A stretch of DNA of 60,772 nucleotides from DATESN01 sp035270785 (GCA_035270785.1 DATESN010000045.1:1-60772); one strand, 5' to 3'; positions 17,337 to 25,258 are shown, numbered from the stretch's first letter. The notes: a model not told the origin generated them from the sequence alone. Translations and numbers: made by a program.

Positions 17337-17751
17337 TTACTCACATCTCCTAAAGTTCAGTCCTTCCCAACTCATTTGCAACTGAATTGGTACTATGACC
17401 TCGGCTGACTTCTCATGATAAATCTTATTTCAACCATAACCGCAAATATTTTATTGCATTGGTTATGTCCATGAGACCTCCCCAGGTAAGAACGCAATCT
17501 TCCACTCCATCTATCTGCCACATATACTACAATTAATTCCGAGTAGTTATTGGACTTTGACTTGTTAAGCAGCCTTATCCTTAACTGTAGCCTGATGTGA
17601 TTTCTGTTCGTCAGACCAGAGATTTGCCTGCACCTTCCTTCAGATTCCACCTCACGATGGACACCCTTGGTGTTCAGCTATGTCTTTCCCACTACTAGGG
17701 TAGACTAGGGACTTTAACCCATTAGATTGCGCCCATGCTGGGCGCACTTAG

Positions 17752-17788
17752 AAGTGAGAGAGACATAAAACAAATGTTTCTCTCACTT
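17752..17788. terminator. 15-bp hairpin bordering the intron insertion site
   Basis: AAGTGAGAGAGACAT pairs with ATGTTTCTCTCACTT (one G-T pair) around a 7-base loop. On the + strand TTGTTTT follows, as in a terminator, probably the original terminator of the lipoprotein gene. The intron starts 4 bases away on the minus strand. Confidence 0.75.
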
Positions 17789-17938
17789 TTGTTTTATAAA
17801 TCGTTTTGAATAACGACATTTTTTACATTGAAATTTTTTGTTATTTAAGTACGTATAAGATTAAATTCTGTATCTATAGAAGTAACTCTTACATTCTAGA
17901 AGCTAGTCTTTTACTTTACATTTTTATTCAAAAAAGCA

Positions 17939-17967
17939 TTGACATTCGAATGCATGTTCGTTATAAT
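17939..17967 (+). promoter_or_regulatory. Consensus promoter of the yneA-like gene
   Basis: A perfect TTGACA (17939-17944) and perfect TATAAT (17962-17967) are 17 bases apart. Such a strong promoter normally needs repression, which the embedded LexA box can provide. Confidence 0.9.
17947..17960. promoter_or_regulatory. LexA (SOS) box
   Basis: CGAATGCATGTTCG matches the Gram-positive operator CGAAC-N4-GTTCG at all but one base and is nearly palindromic. It fills the spacer between the -35 and -10 elements, an ideal place to block RNA polymerase. Confidence 0.85.
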
Positions 17968-17981
17968 TCATTTATAAGAAC

Positions 17982-18041
17982 ACTTGTTTGTAAACTTGTT
18001 TGTAAACTTGTTTGTAAACTTGTGTATAAACTTGTGTATAA
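17982..18041 (+). repeat. Five 12-bp tandem repeats in the yneA-like leader
   Basis: Units of ACTTGTTTGTAA are repeated in register five times: three (17982-18017, the first with a C before it) are identical and two (18018-18041) read ACTTGTGTATAA. They lie between the promoter and the ribosome site, so they are transcribed but not part of the main reading frame. Confidence 0.9.
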
Positions 18042-18071
18042 ATTTTTTATGGATTTGTTAGGAGGATTATT

Positions 18072-18461
18072 ATGTATGAGAGTAGTCTAGGAAATATTAA
18101 ATTAAGAAATATTAAATTAAGAAATAGTAGATTAAGAAGACAAAAAGAACTATATACACGCCTGACAATTTTTGTAATTACAATAGGTTTAATTATTATT
18201 TTGGCAGTCTTGTTTGGTAGTATACTTTCCAAAGCACAATCAGAAGATAACAATGATTTATCCTATAAATATTATACTAGTATACTTATTGAAAGTGGTG
18301 ATACCCTTTGGTCTATCACAAATGAATATATGGATAAGCAATATTATTCGGTAGAATCATATATAAATGAAATAAAAAATATTAACTATCTAAATGATGA
18401 TAACATTACAACTGGTCAACATATTATAATACCTTATTACTCTAAAGAATTTAAGAGTTGA
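18072..18461 (+). CDS. yneA: YneA-like SOS cell-division inhibitor (TM plus LysM)
   Basis: The 129-aa protein has a short basic cytoplasmic N-terminus with a repeated NIKLR segment, one membrane helix at about residues 30-52, and a C-terminal LysM domain at about 68-122 (IESGDTLWSITNEY, TTGQHIIIPY). This layout matches YneA of Bacillus, which delays septation during DNA damage. AGGAGG precedes the ATG. The promoter has a LexA box, which strongly supports the SOS role. In Bacillus yneA faces lexA directly; here about 5 kb of foreign-looking DNA lies between. Function is by layout and regulation; LysM sequences alone are not diagnostic. Confidence 0.82.
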   Translation: MYESSLGNIKLRNIKLRNSRLRRQKELYTRLTIFVITIGLIIILAVLFGSILSKAQSEDNNDLSYKYYTSILIESGDTLWSITNEYMDKQYYSVESYINEIKNINYLNDDNITTGQHIIIPYYSKEFKS

Positions 18462-18462
18462 A

Positions 18463-18540
18463 AAAGTTCCTTTCTCTATAGGAAAGTTCCTTTCCCCATA
18501 GGAAAGTTCCTTTCTAAGCAAGAAAGGAACTTTTTTTATT
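18463..18540 (+). terminator. Terminator with a triplicated 5' arm
   Basis: Three 20-bp spaced copies of AAAGTTCCTTTC start at 18463, 18483 and 18503. The last pairs with AGAAAGGAACTTT (18521-18533) and a T run follows. Any of the three 5' arms could pair with the single 3' arm. Confidence 0.85.
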
Positions 18541-18557
18541 ATCATATTTACAATGCT

Positions 18558-19100
18558 TTAGCAGTCGCAATGTCCTTCTCCAGCTTGTGCATCTTCTTTT
18601 GTTTTATGAATGGTACCATGTGGATGTTCTGGTGGTGCATAAATAGAGTATAATTTCAGTGGAACGCATCCAGTATTAATTAAATTATGCCATTTTCCAG
18701 CGGGAATCATAATTGCATAATCTTCACAAACTTTTTCTTGAAAATCAAATCGTTCCCTTCTAGCTCCCATCATAACGACGCCTTCTCCTTGTTCTATCCG
18801 TATGAATTGATCGTGATCAGGATGAATCTCTAGTCCAATATCTTCGCCAACTTTTATACTCATTAATGTAACTTGTAAATAACATCCAGTCCATAACGTT
18901 GTTCTATAATTTTTATTTTCTTCTGCCAATTCACTTATATTTACAACCAAAGGCCTTGGTCCCCAGTCCTGAATCGATGGCTTCCTATTAGGACATGAAT
19001 TATTTGTATCACATCTCATATTATCTTGCCAACATGTTTTATCTTTATGAAACATATTATTATTCTGCATATTATTATTATAGATATTGTTATTATACAT
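18558..19100 (-). CDS. Cupin-domain protein with Asn-rich N-terminus
   Basis: The 180-aa protein has an unusual N-terminal 20 residues made of YNNN/QNNN repeats and then cysteines (CWQDNMRCDTNNSCP). A single cupin follows at about residues 60-160. Motif 1 is GLEIHPDHDQFIRIEQGEG and motif 2 is IPAGKWHNLINTG, together giving the three His and one Glu metal ligands. It ends with HCDC. Cupins of this kind range from sugar isomerases to binding proteins, and the substrate is not clear. The low-complexity start recalls spore-coat proteins, but that is only a resemblance. Single gene, with its own upstream region. Confidence 0.82.
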   Translation of the reverse strand: MYNNNIYNNNMQNNNMFHKDKTCWQDNMRCDTNNSCPNRKPSIQDWGPRPLVVNISELAEENKNYRTTLWTGCYLQVTLMSIKVGEDIGLEIHPDHDQFIRIEQGEGVVMMGARRERFDFQEKVCEDYAIMIPAGKWHNLINTGCVPLKLYSIYAPPEHPHGTIHKTKEDAQAGEGHCDC

Positions 19101-19307
19101 ATTATTACCTCATATATAATTATATTTATATTATATGAACTAGCAATGGTTGTGTGAATTTAAATAGAATTGCACATAAAACTATGATGTTATTGTTAAT
19201 AAATACCAATAGTAGTTGAATTATCTTTTTTTATAAACTAAAATATAAAGATAAGCTGAAAATATAAATGAATGAAGCGGGTATTTAAAAAAAGATTGGA
19301 GAATTGT

Positions 19308-20459
19308 ATGAAAAAAGGTTCTAATGTAAGAAAAAAAAGAAGGAACCATAAAAAAATAATAAAAATTGGTGTCATACTATTTTTAATCGCGTCAATTGCT
19401 GCTATTATTTTTTTCCTAGTAATAAACCAAAAACTTCATGCTTTATATAAAATGAATGTTGATGAAATGATTTCTTATACAACAAAGGATAAGGAAAGTG
19501 CCCTAATCACAATCGGAATTATTCATGATGGAAAGATGGAATATACGGTATATGGTTCAGATGCTAAAATACTTCCTCAAAAAGAATACCTTTACGAAAT
19601 AGGATCCATAACAAAAACATTAACTTCCTCCTTGCTTTGTAAGGCAATTGATGAAGATAAAGTGCATTTAGAAGATCACGTTAATGATTATCTTAATCTA
19701 CCTAAAAACAATCATTATCCAACATTAAAGCAGCTAGTAACACATACGTCTGGATATAAAAGCTTTTATTTTGAAAAACAAATGATGACAAATTTCTTTC
19801 ATGGAGAAGATAATGATTTTTATGGAATTGATCATATAACCTTAAAAAATCGGCTCTTTAAGGTTTCCGTTAAAGACAAAACTTATCCATTTTGTTATTC
19901 TAACTTTAATATGGCCGTTGTGGGCTTGGTATTAGAAGAAGTCTATCAAAAAGATTATCCTTCCCTAATGAAAGATTATATTCAAAATGAATTGAAACTT
20001 CCTAACACCAAGATTTCGGATGGAACGGGAGATGAAACGGGAGATGGAACTGGGAATTTAAGTGGATATTGGAGGTGGAAACTCGATGATGCTTATCTTC
20101 CAGCAGGTGCAATTTTATCAACCATTAGTGATATGATGCGCTATGTTACTATACATATGTCCAATGAACTTCCTTATTTAGCCCTTGGACACAATTGTAT
20201 CACTAACGTAAATGCCAATACAAAACAAAACGAGAAAATGGGAATTCGCATAGATAGCTTGGGCATTGGATGGATTATGGATGATGAAAAGGATATCATC
20301 TGGCATAATGGTGGTACAAGCAATTTCAATAGTTATCTTACCTTTGATAAAGAAAAACAAATAGGAGTAGTTGTCTTATCTAATTTATCTCCTAAATATA
20401 GAATACCAGCGACCGTAGTAGGTGTTAAATTAATGGAACAATTGCAAAACACATATTAA
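19308..20459 (+). CDS. Membrane-anchored serine hydrolase, beta-lactamase/PBP class C fold
   Basis: I start at 19308 (MKKGSNVRKKRR), since GGAG lies 6 bases upstream; a start 36 bases earlier lacks one. The 383-aa protein has a very basic N-terminus, a membrane helix at about residues 18-40, and an outside catalytic domain. Active-site motifs of the beta-lactamase-type family are S100-x-x-K103 (GSITK), Y197-S-N (CYSNFN) and the HNGG motif near the end. Substrates of this family include peptidoglycan peptides, esters and D-amino peptides. A low-complexity GDGTG stretch lies at about 242-256. Single gene. Confidence 0.85.
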   Translation: MKKGSNVRKKRRNHKKIIKIGVILFLIASIAAIIFFLVINQKLHALYKMNVDEMISYTTKDKESALITIGIIHDGKMEYTVYGSDAKILPQKEYLYEIGSITKTLTSSLLCKAIDEDKVHLEDHVNDYLNLPKNNHYPTLKQLVTHTSGYKSFYFEKQMMTNFFHGEDNDFYGIDHITLKNRLFKVSVKDKTYPFCYSNFNMAVVGLVLEEVYQKDYPSLMKDYIQNELKLPNTKISDGTGDETGDGTGNLSGYWRWKLDDAYLPAGAILSTISDMMRYVTIHMSNELPYLALGHNCITNVNANTKQNEKMGIRIDSLGIGWIMDDEKDIIWHNGGTSNFNSYLTFDKEKQIGVVVLSNLSPKYRIPATVVGVKLMEQLQNTY

Positions 20460-20634
20460 GTGATTGAATCACTAGTATTATGTTAGTAATAATTGCAATT
20501 ATTATCATTATTCAGGAAATCAATTGATGTATGGGAACGTTTTCATTGATTTATAATTATTATAGGATACAAAGAGTTTATCTACGTACTTCACAAACAA
20601 TTAATCTTCAAACAGCAATGCAGGAGGGAATAAA

Positions 20635-21498
20635 ATGCTTACCAAAGAAAAAGTTTATGAGTTGATAGAAAACTCAAATTTACTACCTCATTTACCAGAA
20701 AAAACACAGGAAATCTTTAGAGTACTTAACATGCCTACTTTGATGGGTATGGATGATCTTTCCTCAAAAGTAGAAGAGGACAAAGAACTCTCGGATTTGA
20801 TTTTACATCATTTGAATTCCAATTGTTTTAACTTACGAAGGGAAATTTCAGATATCAAAGAAGCAGTTATCTTTCTTGGTATGGATTTTGTTCGAAATTT
20901 TTTAATCTTCTTTATTGCACAAAGGTTCTTTTTATCAATTGGTACCAGAAAATCTGTCATATTTAACATGAAAAAATATTGGAAACATGTGATGGCCACT
21001 TCCGTTGCAGCGGATATGATTTCTGAACGACTGGGGATTCAGGATAAATACAGATTGTTTTCTTATGGACTTAATCATGATATTGGCATTTTAGTTATGA
21101 ATACCTGCTTGCCTGGGGAGCTAGACGAAATCACCACGAAGGTGATGGGGGGAATGCACCAACTAGTTGCAGAAAAGTCTGTACTTGGTGGCGTGACCCA
21201 CGCCGAAATAGGTGCTTGGATTTGCCAACGATGGAACTTTAATCCCGAACTTATAAGAGTTGTGCAGTACCACCATACTCCTTATCTGAAAAGCCAAGAT
21301 GATCGGACACTTGAAATTATGTACTTGGCTGACTTAATTGGAACGGAGTATTACGAAAGACTTCTGAATCTGAACATTAATGTTCAAATAAATCATAAAG
21401 TATTAAATTCACTAAATCTTTCATTAGAGGATCAGCAACAAATTGGGTCTCAACTAACTTCGCGAGTTGAGTTGTTGGCAAAACGTTTTATTTTATAG
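20635..21498 (+). CDS. HDOD-domain protein
   Basis: The 287-aa protein is an HDOD (HD-related output) domain signalling protein, often a partner of cyclic-dinucleotide or chemotaxis-type pathways. Seen are the opening LPHLPEKTQEIFRVLN, the helix around KEAVIFLGMDFVRNFL, an NHDIGILVM element that keeps an HD pair, and QYHHTPY. AGGAGGG precedes the ATG. It is followed 25 bases later by a half-length MreB-like protein, and the two look like an operon. The role is unknown. Confidence 0.82.
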   Translation: MLTKEKVYELIENSNLLPHLPEKTQEIFRVLNMPTLMGMDDLSSKVEEDKELSDLILHHLNSNCFNLRREISDIKEAVIFLGMDFVRNFLIFFIAQRFFLSIGTRKSVIFNMKKYWKHVMATSVAADMISERLGIQDKYRLFSYGLNHDIGILVMNTCLPGELDEITTKVMGGMHQLVAEKSVLGGVTHAEIGAWICQRWNFNPELIRVVQYHHTPYLKSQDDRTLEIMYLADLIGTEYYERLLNLNINVQINHKVLNSLNLSLEDQQQIGSQLTSRVELLAKRFIL

Positions 21499-21523
21499 AG
21501 TTATAGGAGAGGATAATATTATT

Positions 21524-22006
21524 ATGGGAATGATTAAATTAGAGGGTGATTTTTCTCCAGTTGAGATACGAGGATATAGTTTAAATTCAACGAAAACATG
21601 TTATGAGTATGGAGTTGTTGCAACAGGTTCAAAGCATAAGATTATTGCAATTGGAAAAGAGGCATACCGCTATATTGATGCAGTAGAAAGTACAACAATG
21701 GGCGATATTTCCATATATTCCACATTTAAAAGAAATGTAATTGCTGAATATCAAGAAACTAGTGAAGTAATAAAATTGATGTTTCGAGATATTCTTACAG
21801 GAATAAAGTGTAAGATCTTTAAGCCAACGGTTGCTGTATGTGTTCCTTTTGAATTAACTGGTGTGGAAATAAAAGCGTTCCACGAAGTGTTTATGATGGC
21901 AGGCGCAAAACATACAACAATCTTAGATTGTGATTTTGAAGAAAATAAAATCAAATTAGCAAATAAGTATCCTATTGTTTTTGGAATTATCCCAAATGAA
22001 CTTTAG
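21524..22006 (+). CDS. Half-length MreB-like (actin-fold domain I) protein
   Basis: I start at 21524 (MGMIKLEGDFSP) behind TAGGAGAGG, with wide spacing. The 160-aa product resembles the first half of MreB: AIGKEAYRYID aligns with the MreB AxGxxAY segment, and TVAVCVPFELTGVEIKAFHE with the VxVPxxxTxVEKRA segment of actin-like subdomain I. It lacks the DLGT phosphate loop at the N-terminus and all of the second half, so it cannot bind ATP as a full actin. It may pair with the HDOD protein or with the MreB encoded at 49.8 kb. Homology is from motif comparison, not an alignment. Confidence 0.65.
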   Translation: MGMIKLEGDFSPVEIRGYSLNSTKTCYEYGVVATGSKHKIIAIGKEAYRYIDAVESTTMGDISIYSTFKRNVIAEYQETSEVIKLMFRDILTGIKCKIFKPTVAVCVPFELTGVEIKAFHEVFMMAGAKHTTILDCDFEENKIKLANKYPIVFGIIPNEL

Positions 22007-22069
22007 AACAGATATTTAAAATGATTTAGCAATGATTTAGAAAACAAGTTAAGGATAAGGATTTTTATT

Positions 22070-22471
22070 ATGAATTTATTATTTAAAGTGTTTAATGATC
22101 ATTATTTTAGAAGTAAAAAATTCGAGCAAAATAATAAGATTTATAATTCTTTAGGTATTCCAATTTTTAAAAAATTAATAATGCGTATGGTTAAAAATAA
22201 AAAGGTACGTAATTATAATTTAATGCAATTTTCTATTTCTGGGTTAAAGGAGTTCGAATATCAAAGTCGAATCAATGAAATAAAACATATCATAATTGCG
22301 ATATTGATGATATTTATCTCGATAGGACTATGTTGTGTTCATTCCTATATAAAAGCATTGCTATTATTAGTCATGAATATCATTTTAAATATTTATCCAA
22401 TTTGTTTACAACGATACAATCGTATAAGAATTAACAAGATTCTTAATAATAAGACTCTAAATAATAAATAG
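22070..22471 (+). CDS. Small membrane protein, CrtO-acyltransferase-like
   Basis: The 133-aa protein has two hydrophobic helices at about residues 72-112 and ends in the motif LNIYPICLQRYNRIRI. The pattern of an E-x-x-H helix (RINEIKHIIIAI) before two helices and a C-terminal N-x-P-x-x-x-QRYNR is typical of the glycosyl-diaponeurosporenoate acyltransferase (CrtO) family of Firmicutes. It is shorter than those I recall and lacks carotenoid genes nearby, so the true substrate is unclear. Confidence 0.6.
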   Translation: MNLLFKVFNDHYFRSKKFEQNNKIYNSLGIPIFKKLIMRMVKNKKVRNYNLMQFSISGLKEFEYQSRINEIKHIIIAILMIFISIGLCCVHSYIKALLLLVMNIILNIYPICLQRYNRIRINKILNNKTLNNK

Positions 22472-22502
22472 TAAAAGGATTTGAATTTATGGAGGCTGTA
22501 AT

Positions 22503-22967
22503 ATGGATATTCTAATTAAACTAGCTGAAAAAGAAGATTTACAAGCAATTCTTGAAATACAGTATTTAGCTTTTCAGAAGGAAGCAAAAAAATTTAACGA
22601 TTATAATATTGAGCCGTTACAACAAACGATAGCTTCCTTAGAAGAAGAGTTTAAAATATTTACTTTTCTAAAAGCCCTTGATGAACACGGAAAAATCATC
22701 GGTTCTACGCGTGGGTATGTAAAGGAGAACACTTCTTATATTGGCAAGACAGTTGTTCATCCTAATTTCCAAGGTCATGGAATTGGCTCAAAATTGATTA
22801 CAGAATTGGAAAAGTTGAATCCTGCACATCGAAATGAAATTAATGCCAGTATCAGATGCCCACAAAACATTAGATTATATGAACAATTAAACTTTAAAAG
22901 ATTCAAAGAAATAAAAACGGAAAATAATGGATTTGTTTATTTGGAAAAATCAAAAAAAGGGGTGTAG
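22503..22967 (+). CDS. GNAT-family N-acetyltransferase
   Basis: The 154-aa protein shows the GNAT acetyl-CoA loop as VVHPNFQGHGIGSKLI (near residues 82-97) with the preceding strand IGSTRGYVKENTSYIGK and the closing IRLYEQLNFKRF. The acceptor substrate cannot be read from sequence. Its stop is 3 bases from the hemerythrin gene, so the two are co-transcribed. Confidence 0.88.
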   Translation: MDILIKLAEKEDLQAILEIQYLAFQKEAKKFNDYNIEPLQQTIASLEEEFKIFTFLKALDEHGKIIGSTRGYVKENTSYIGKTVVHPNFQGHGIGSKLITELEKLNPAHRNEINASIRCPQNIRLYEQLNFKRFKEIKTENNGFVYLEKSKKGV

Positions 22968-22970
22968 AAA

Positions 22971-23525
22971 ATGAATAGTATTGAATTGATGGTTGCGGAA
23001 CATAAATATATCATTAGAATGCTTAAAGTTGTTAGAAGGGCTTCTATTAAAATTTTAAATGGAGATGAAATCTGTTTTGAAGACTTTGAAAAAATGATTG
23101 ATTTTATAAGTGGTTACGCGGATGTTCATCATCATGGGAAAGAAGAAAAGATCCTATTTAAGGAAATGGTGGATAACTTGGGAAATATGGGAACAAATCT
23201 GGTGACTCATGGAATGCTCGTTGAACATGACTGGGGAAGATTGTTTATTAGTGAATTAAAAGAAGCCCTTGAACGTGTGAAAAATGGTGATAACGAAAGT
23301 AAACTCGATGTAATTGCAAATGCAGTGGGCTATGCAAATCATCTGACCAGACACATTGGAAAAGAAGATGCTGTTGTATATACATTTGCGGAAAAACAGC
23401 TTCCACCGGAAGTACTCAACCTTGTTAACAAACAGACCGAATTATTTGAAAAAGAAGCTAGTGAAAATGGCACCCAAATATATTATATTAGTCTTGTTGA
23501 GGAATTGGAAAAAAAGTATTTATAA
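22971..23525 (+). CDS. Hemerythrin HHE-domain protein
   Basis: The 184-aa four-helix protein has a full set of iron-ligand histidines and acids: VAEHKYI, DVHHHGKEEKILF, MLVEHDWGR, HLTRHIGKED. Such proteins bind oxygen, or sense it or nitric oxide, at a di-iron centre. In an anaerobe this suggests oxygen handling. A terminator follows. Confidence 0.9.
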   Translation: MNSIELMVAEHKYIIRMLKVVRRASIKILNGDEICFEDFEKMIDFISGYADVHHHGKEEKILFKEMVDNLGNMGTNLVTHGMLVEHDWGRLFISELKEALERVKNGDNESKLDVIANAVGYANHLTRHIGKEDAVVYTFAEKQLPPEVLNLVNKQTELFEKEASENGTQIYYISLVEELEKKYL

Positions 23526-23574
23526 GAATGATAATTTTTGTGAATAGGTGAAACGATAGAGTAAAACCTTTAAT

Positions 23575-23617
23575 AAGTCAACCATCCAGGCAAAAAGTCC
23601 GGATTGTTGGCTTTTTT
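23575..23617 (+). terminator. Rho-independent terminator after the hemerythrin gene
   Basis: AAGTCAACCATCC and GGATTGTTGGCTT pair (one or two wobble pairs) around a short loop and are followed by six Ts. Confidence 0.82.
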
Positions 23618-23714
23618 AAATTTATTAATTTTACGCATAAGGATTTCTATTTTTAATTTATATAATGTATTTTGGGCAATAATAACTATAAAAAGAATTG
23701 GAGAATCATAAAAA

Positions 23715-25031
23715 ATGGAATCTGTATGGACAAATAGTATTAAATTACCTGTTTTTGAAAAATTAAAAGGTGAAATAAAGACTGACGTATTAATTATCGG
23801 TGGAGGTATGTGTGGAATTTTATGTGCGTATCTTTTAAAAGAAGCTGGCATTAATTATGTGCTTGTTGAAGGTGAAAACATTGGCACCGGAATAACTAAA
23901 AATACAACTGCCAAAATAACATCACAACATGGACTTATTTATAATAAACTGATAAAAAATTCTGGTAAAGAATTGGCAGGGATGTATTTACAGTCCAATG
24001 AATTAGCCATAAAGAAGTTTCGTAGTATCTGCACAAATATGGATTGTGACTTTGAGGAAAAAAGTGCATTTACGTACACTTTAACAGATAGGAACAAAAT
24101 TGAAAATGAAGTGAAAGCTGTTAATTCCCTTGGCTTAAAATGCAAATTTATAGAACAAACTAATTTACCATTTGCAACGAAAGGCGCACTGCGATTCGAT
24201 GAGCAGGCACAATTTAATCCTTTAAAATTCATCGCTGGTATTGCAGTAGATTTAAAAATATATGAACATACATTTGTAAGAGAAATTGAAGAAAACACCG
24301 CAAGAACAGATGATGGAAAAATAATTGCTAAGAAAATGATAGTTGCTACACATTTTCCTTTTACAAATAAGCATGGAAGTTATTTTTTGAAACTATTTCA
24401 ACATCGTTCCTATGTTATTGCAGTCAAAAATGGGCCAAATGTAAATGGAATGTATGTAGACGAGGCCCAAAAGGGAATGTCATTTAGAAATTATAAAGAT
24501 TTATTATTAATTGGTGGGGGAGACCATAGGACAGGGAAGAATGGTGGAAATTGGGAAGAACTTAGAAAGTTTACTAAGCAATATTACCCGAAAGCACAAG
24601 AAAGTTTTGCCTGGGCAACGCAGGATTGTATGTCACTTGATGGAGTCCCTTACATTGGCCATTACTCTAAGCATACCCCCAATTTGTACGTGGCCACTGG
24701 TTTTAACAAGTGGGGAATGACTTCATCCATGGTGTCCGCTATGATTTTGGCTGATATGGTTGCGGGAAAAGACAATGCATTTAGGGAGGTTTTTTCTCCA
24801 CATAGAAGTATGATAAAACCACAACTTTTCATAAATGGCTTTACAGCTGTTACAAACTTGCTGATTCCCACCATGAAACGGTGCCCACATTTGGGTTGTG
24901 CTTTAAAATGGAATAGTGTAGAGCATACCTGGGACTGCCCCTGCCATGGCTCAAGGTTTGAAGAAGATGGTAAATTGATTGATAATCCTTCTACAGGATC
25001 ATTAAAAAATGTAAAAATAAATAAATCCTGA
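23715..25031 (+). CDS. FAD-dependent oxidoreductase with C-terminal Rieske domain
   Basis: This 438-aa enzyme combines a DAO-type FAD domain with a [2Fe-2S] Rieske domain. The Rossmann motif is IIGGGMCGILCAYLLKEAG (about 27-45). Rieske ligands are C390-P-H392 and C408-P-C-H411. The glycine-rich LLIGGGDHRTG, TGFNKWGMTSS and QHRSY segments are conserved in this family, whose physiological substrate is largely unknown. It stands 97 bases after a terminator and near a hemerythrin, so an oxygen or electron-transfer role is plausible. Confidence 0.88.
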   Translation: MESVWTNSIKLPVFEKLKGEIKTDVLIIGGGMCGILCAYLLKEAGINYVLVEGENIGTGITKNTTAKITSQHGLIYNKLIKNSGKELAGMYLQSNELAIKKFRSICTNMDCDFEEKSAFTYTLTDRNKIENEVKAVNSLGLKCKFIEQTNLPFATKGALRFDEQAQFNPLKFIAGIAVDLKIYEHTFVREIEENTARTDDGKIIAKKMIVATHFPFTNKHGSYFLKLFQHRSYVIAVKNGPNVNGMYVDEAQKGMSFRNYKDLLLIGGGDHRTGKNGGNWEELRKFTKQYYPKAQESFAWATQDCMSLDGVPYIGHYSKHTPNLYVATGFNKWGMTSSMVSAMILADMVAGKDNAFREVFSPHRSMIKPQLFINGFTAVTNLLIPTMKRCPHLGCALKWNSVEHTWDCPCHGSRFEEDGKLIDNPSTGSLKNVKINKS

Positions 25032-25049
25032 TTCAAGTAAAAAAATATA

Positions 25050-25100
25050 AATAAGCCCCCCTTAAACCAATATAAAACTTGGTGAAAGAGGGGTTATTAT
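25050..25100 (+). terminator. Possible two-level hairpin after the FAD/Rieske gene
   Basis: ATAAGCCCC pairs with GGGGTTATT, and inside it ACCAA pairs with TTGGT. The T tract is imperfect (TTATTATAA), so termination strength is uncertain. The remaining bases to 25258 hold no recognisable feature. Confidence 0.5.
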
Positions 25101-25258
25101 AATAAAAAATTTGTAGTTCCTATTTAAAGACTACAAAATTTAGTTTATAATATTATTATGTAGTCTTATATAGCAGAAAATATAATATATTAATTGGAAA
25201 TTAATGTGAAGTCGATAAGATATACAGTTTAATAATAAGAAGAATGTAAGGTGATAAA

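Larger units (their letters stand above)
15845..17747 (-). mobile_element. Group II intron with encoded reverse transcriptase
   Basis: The element reads on the minus strand. It begins with the group II 5' consensus GTGCGCCCAGC at 17747 and ends with domains V and VI near 15845 (CTACTCTAT). Length is about 1.9 kb. Positions 17340-17747 form the structured domain I-IV region, with no gene. Domain V is about 15881-15923 (CCGCCGTATACGG and CCGTACGTACGGTGG arms) and domain VI about 15850-15880. The junctions are inferred from consensus ends. The 5' end abuts a strong hairpin at 17752-17788. Confidence 0.85.

Noticed and set aside
17393..17650. 85-codon minus-strand frame upstream of the intron reverse transcriptase
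   Set aside because: It lies within the structured 5' RNA of the group II intron and has no recognisable protein features.
17982..18041. Tandem repeats as a cluster of extra LexA sites
   Set aside because: The AAAC/GTTT halves are spaced by 2 bases rather than 4, so they do not fit the operator.
17982..18041. CRISPR array
   Set aside because: Units are only 12 bp with no spacers, and no cas genes are present.
17806..18090. 94-codon frame translating the tandem repeats as KLVCKLVCK
   Set aside because: It starts before the promoter and overlaps the yneA-like start; the repeats are better explained as leader RNA.
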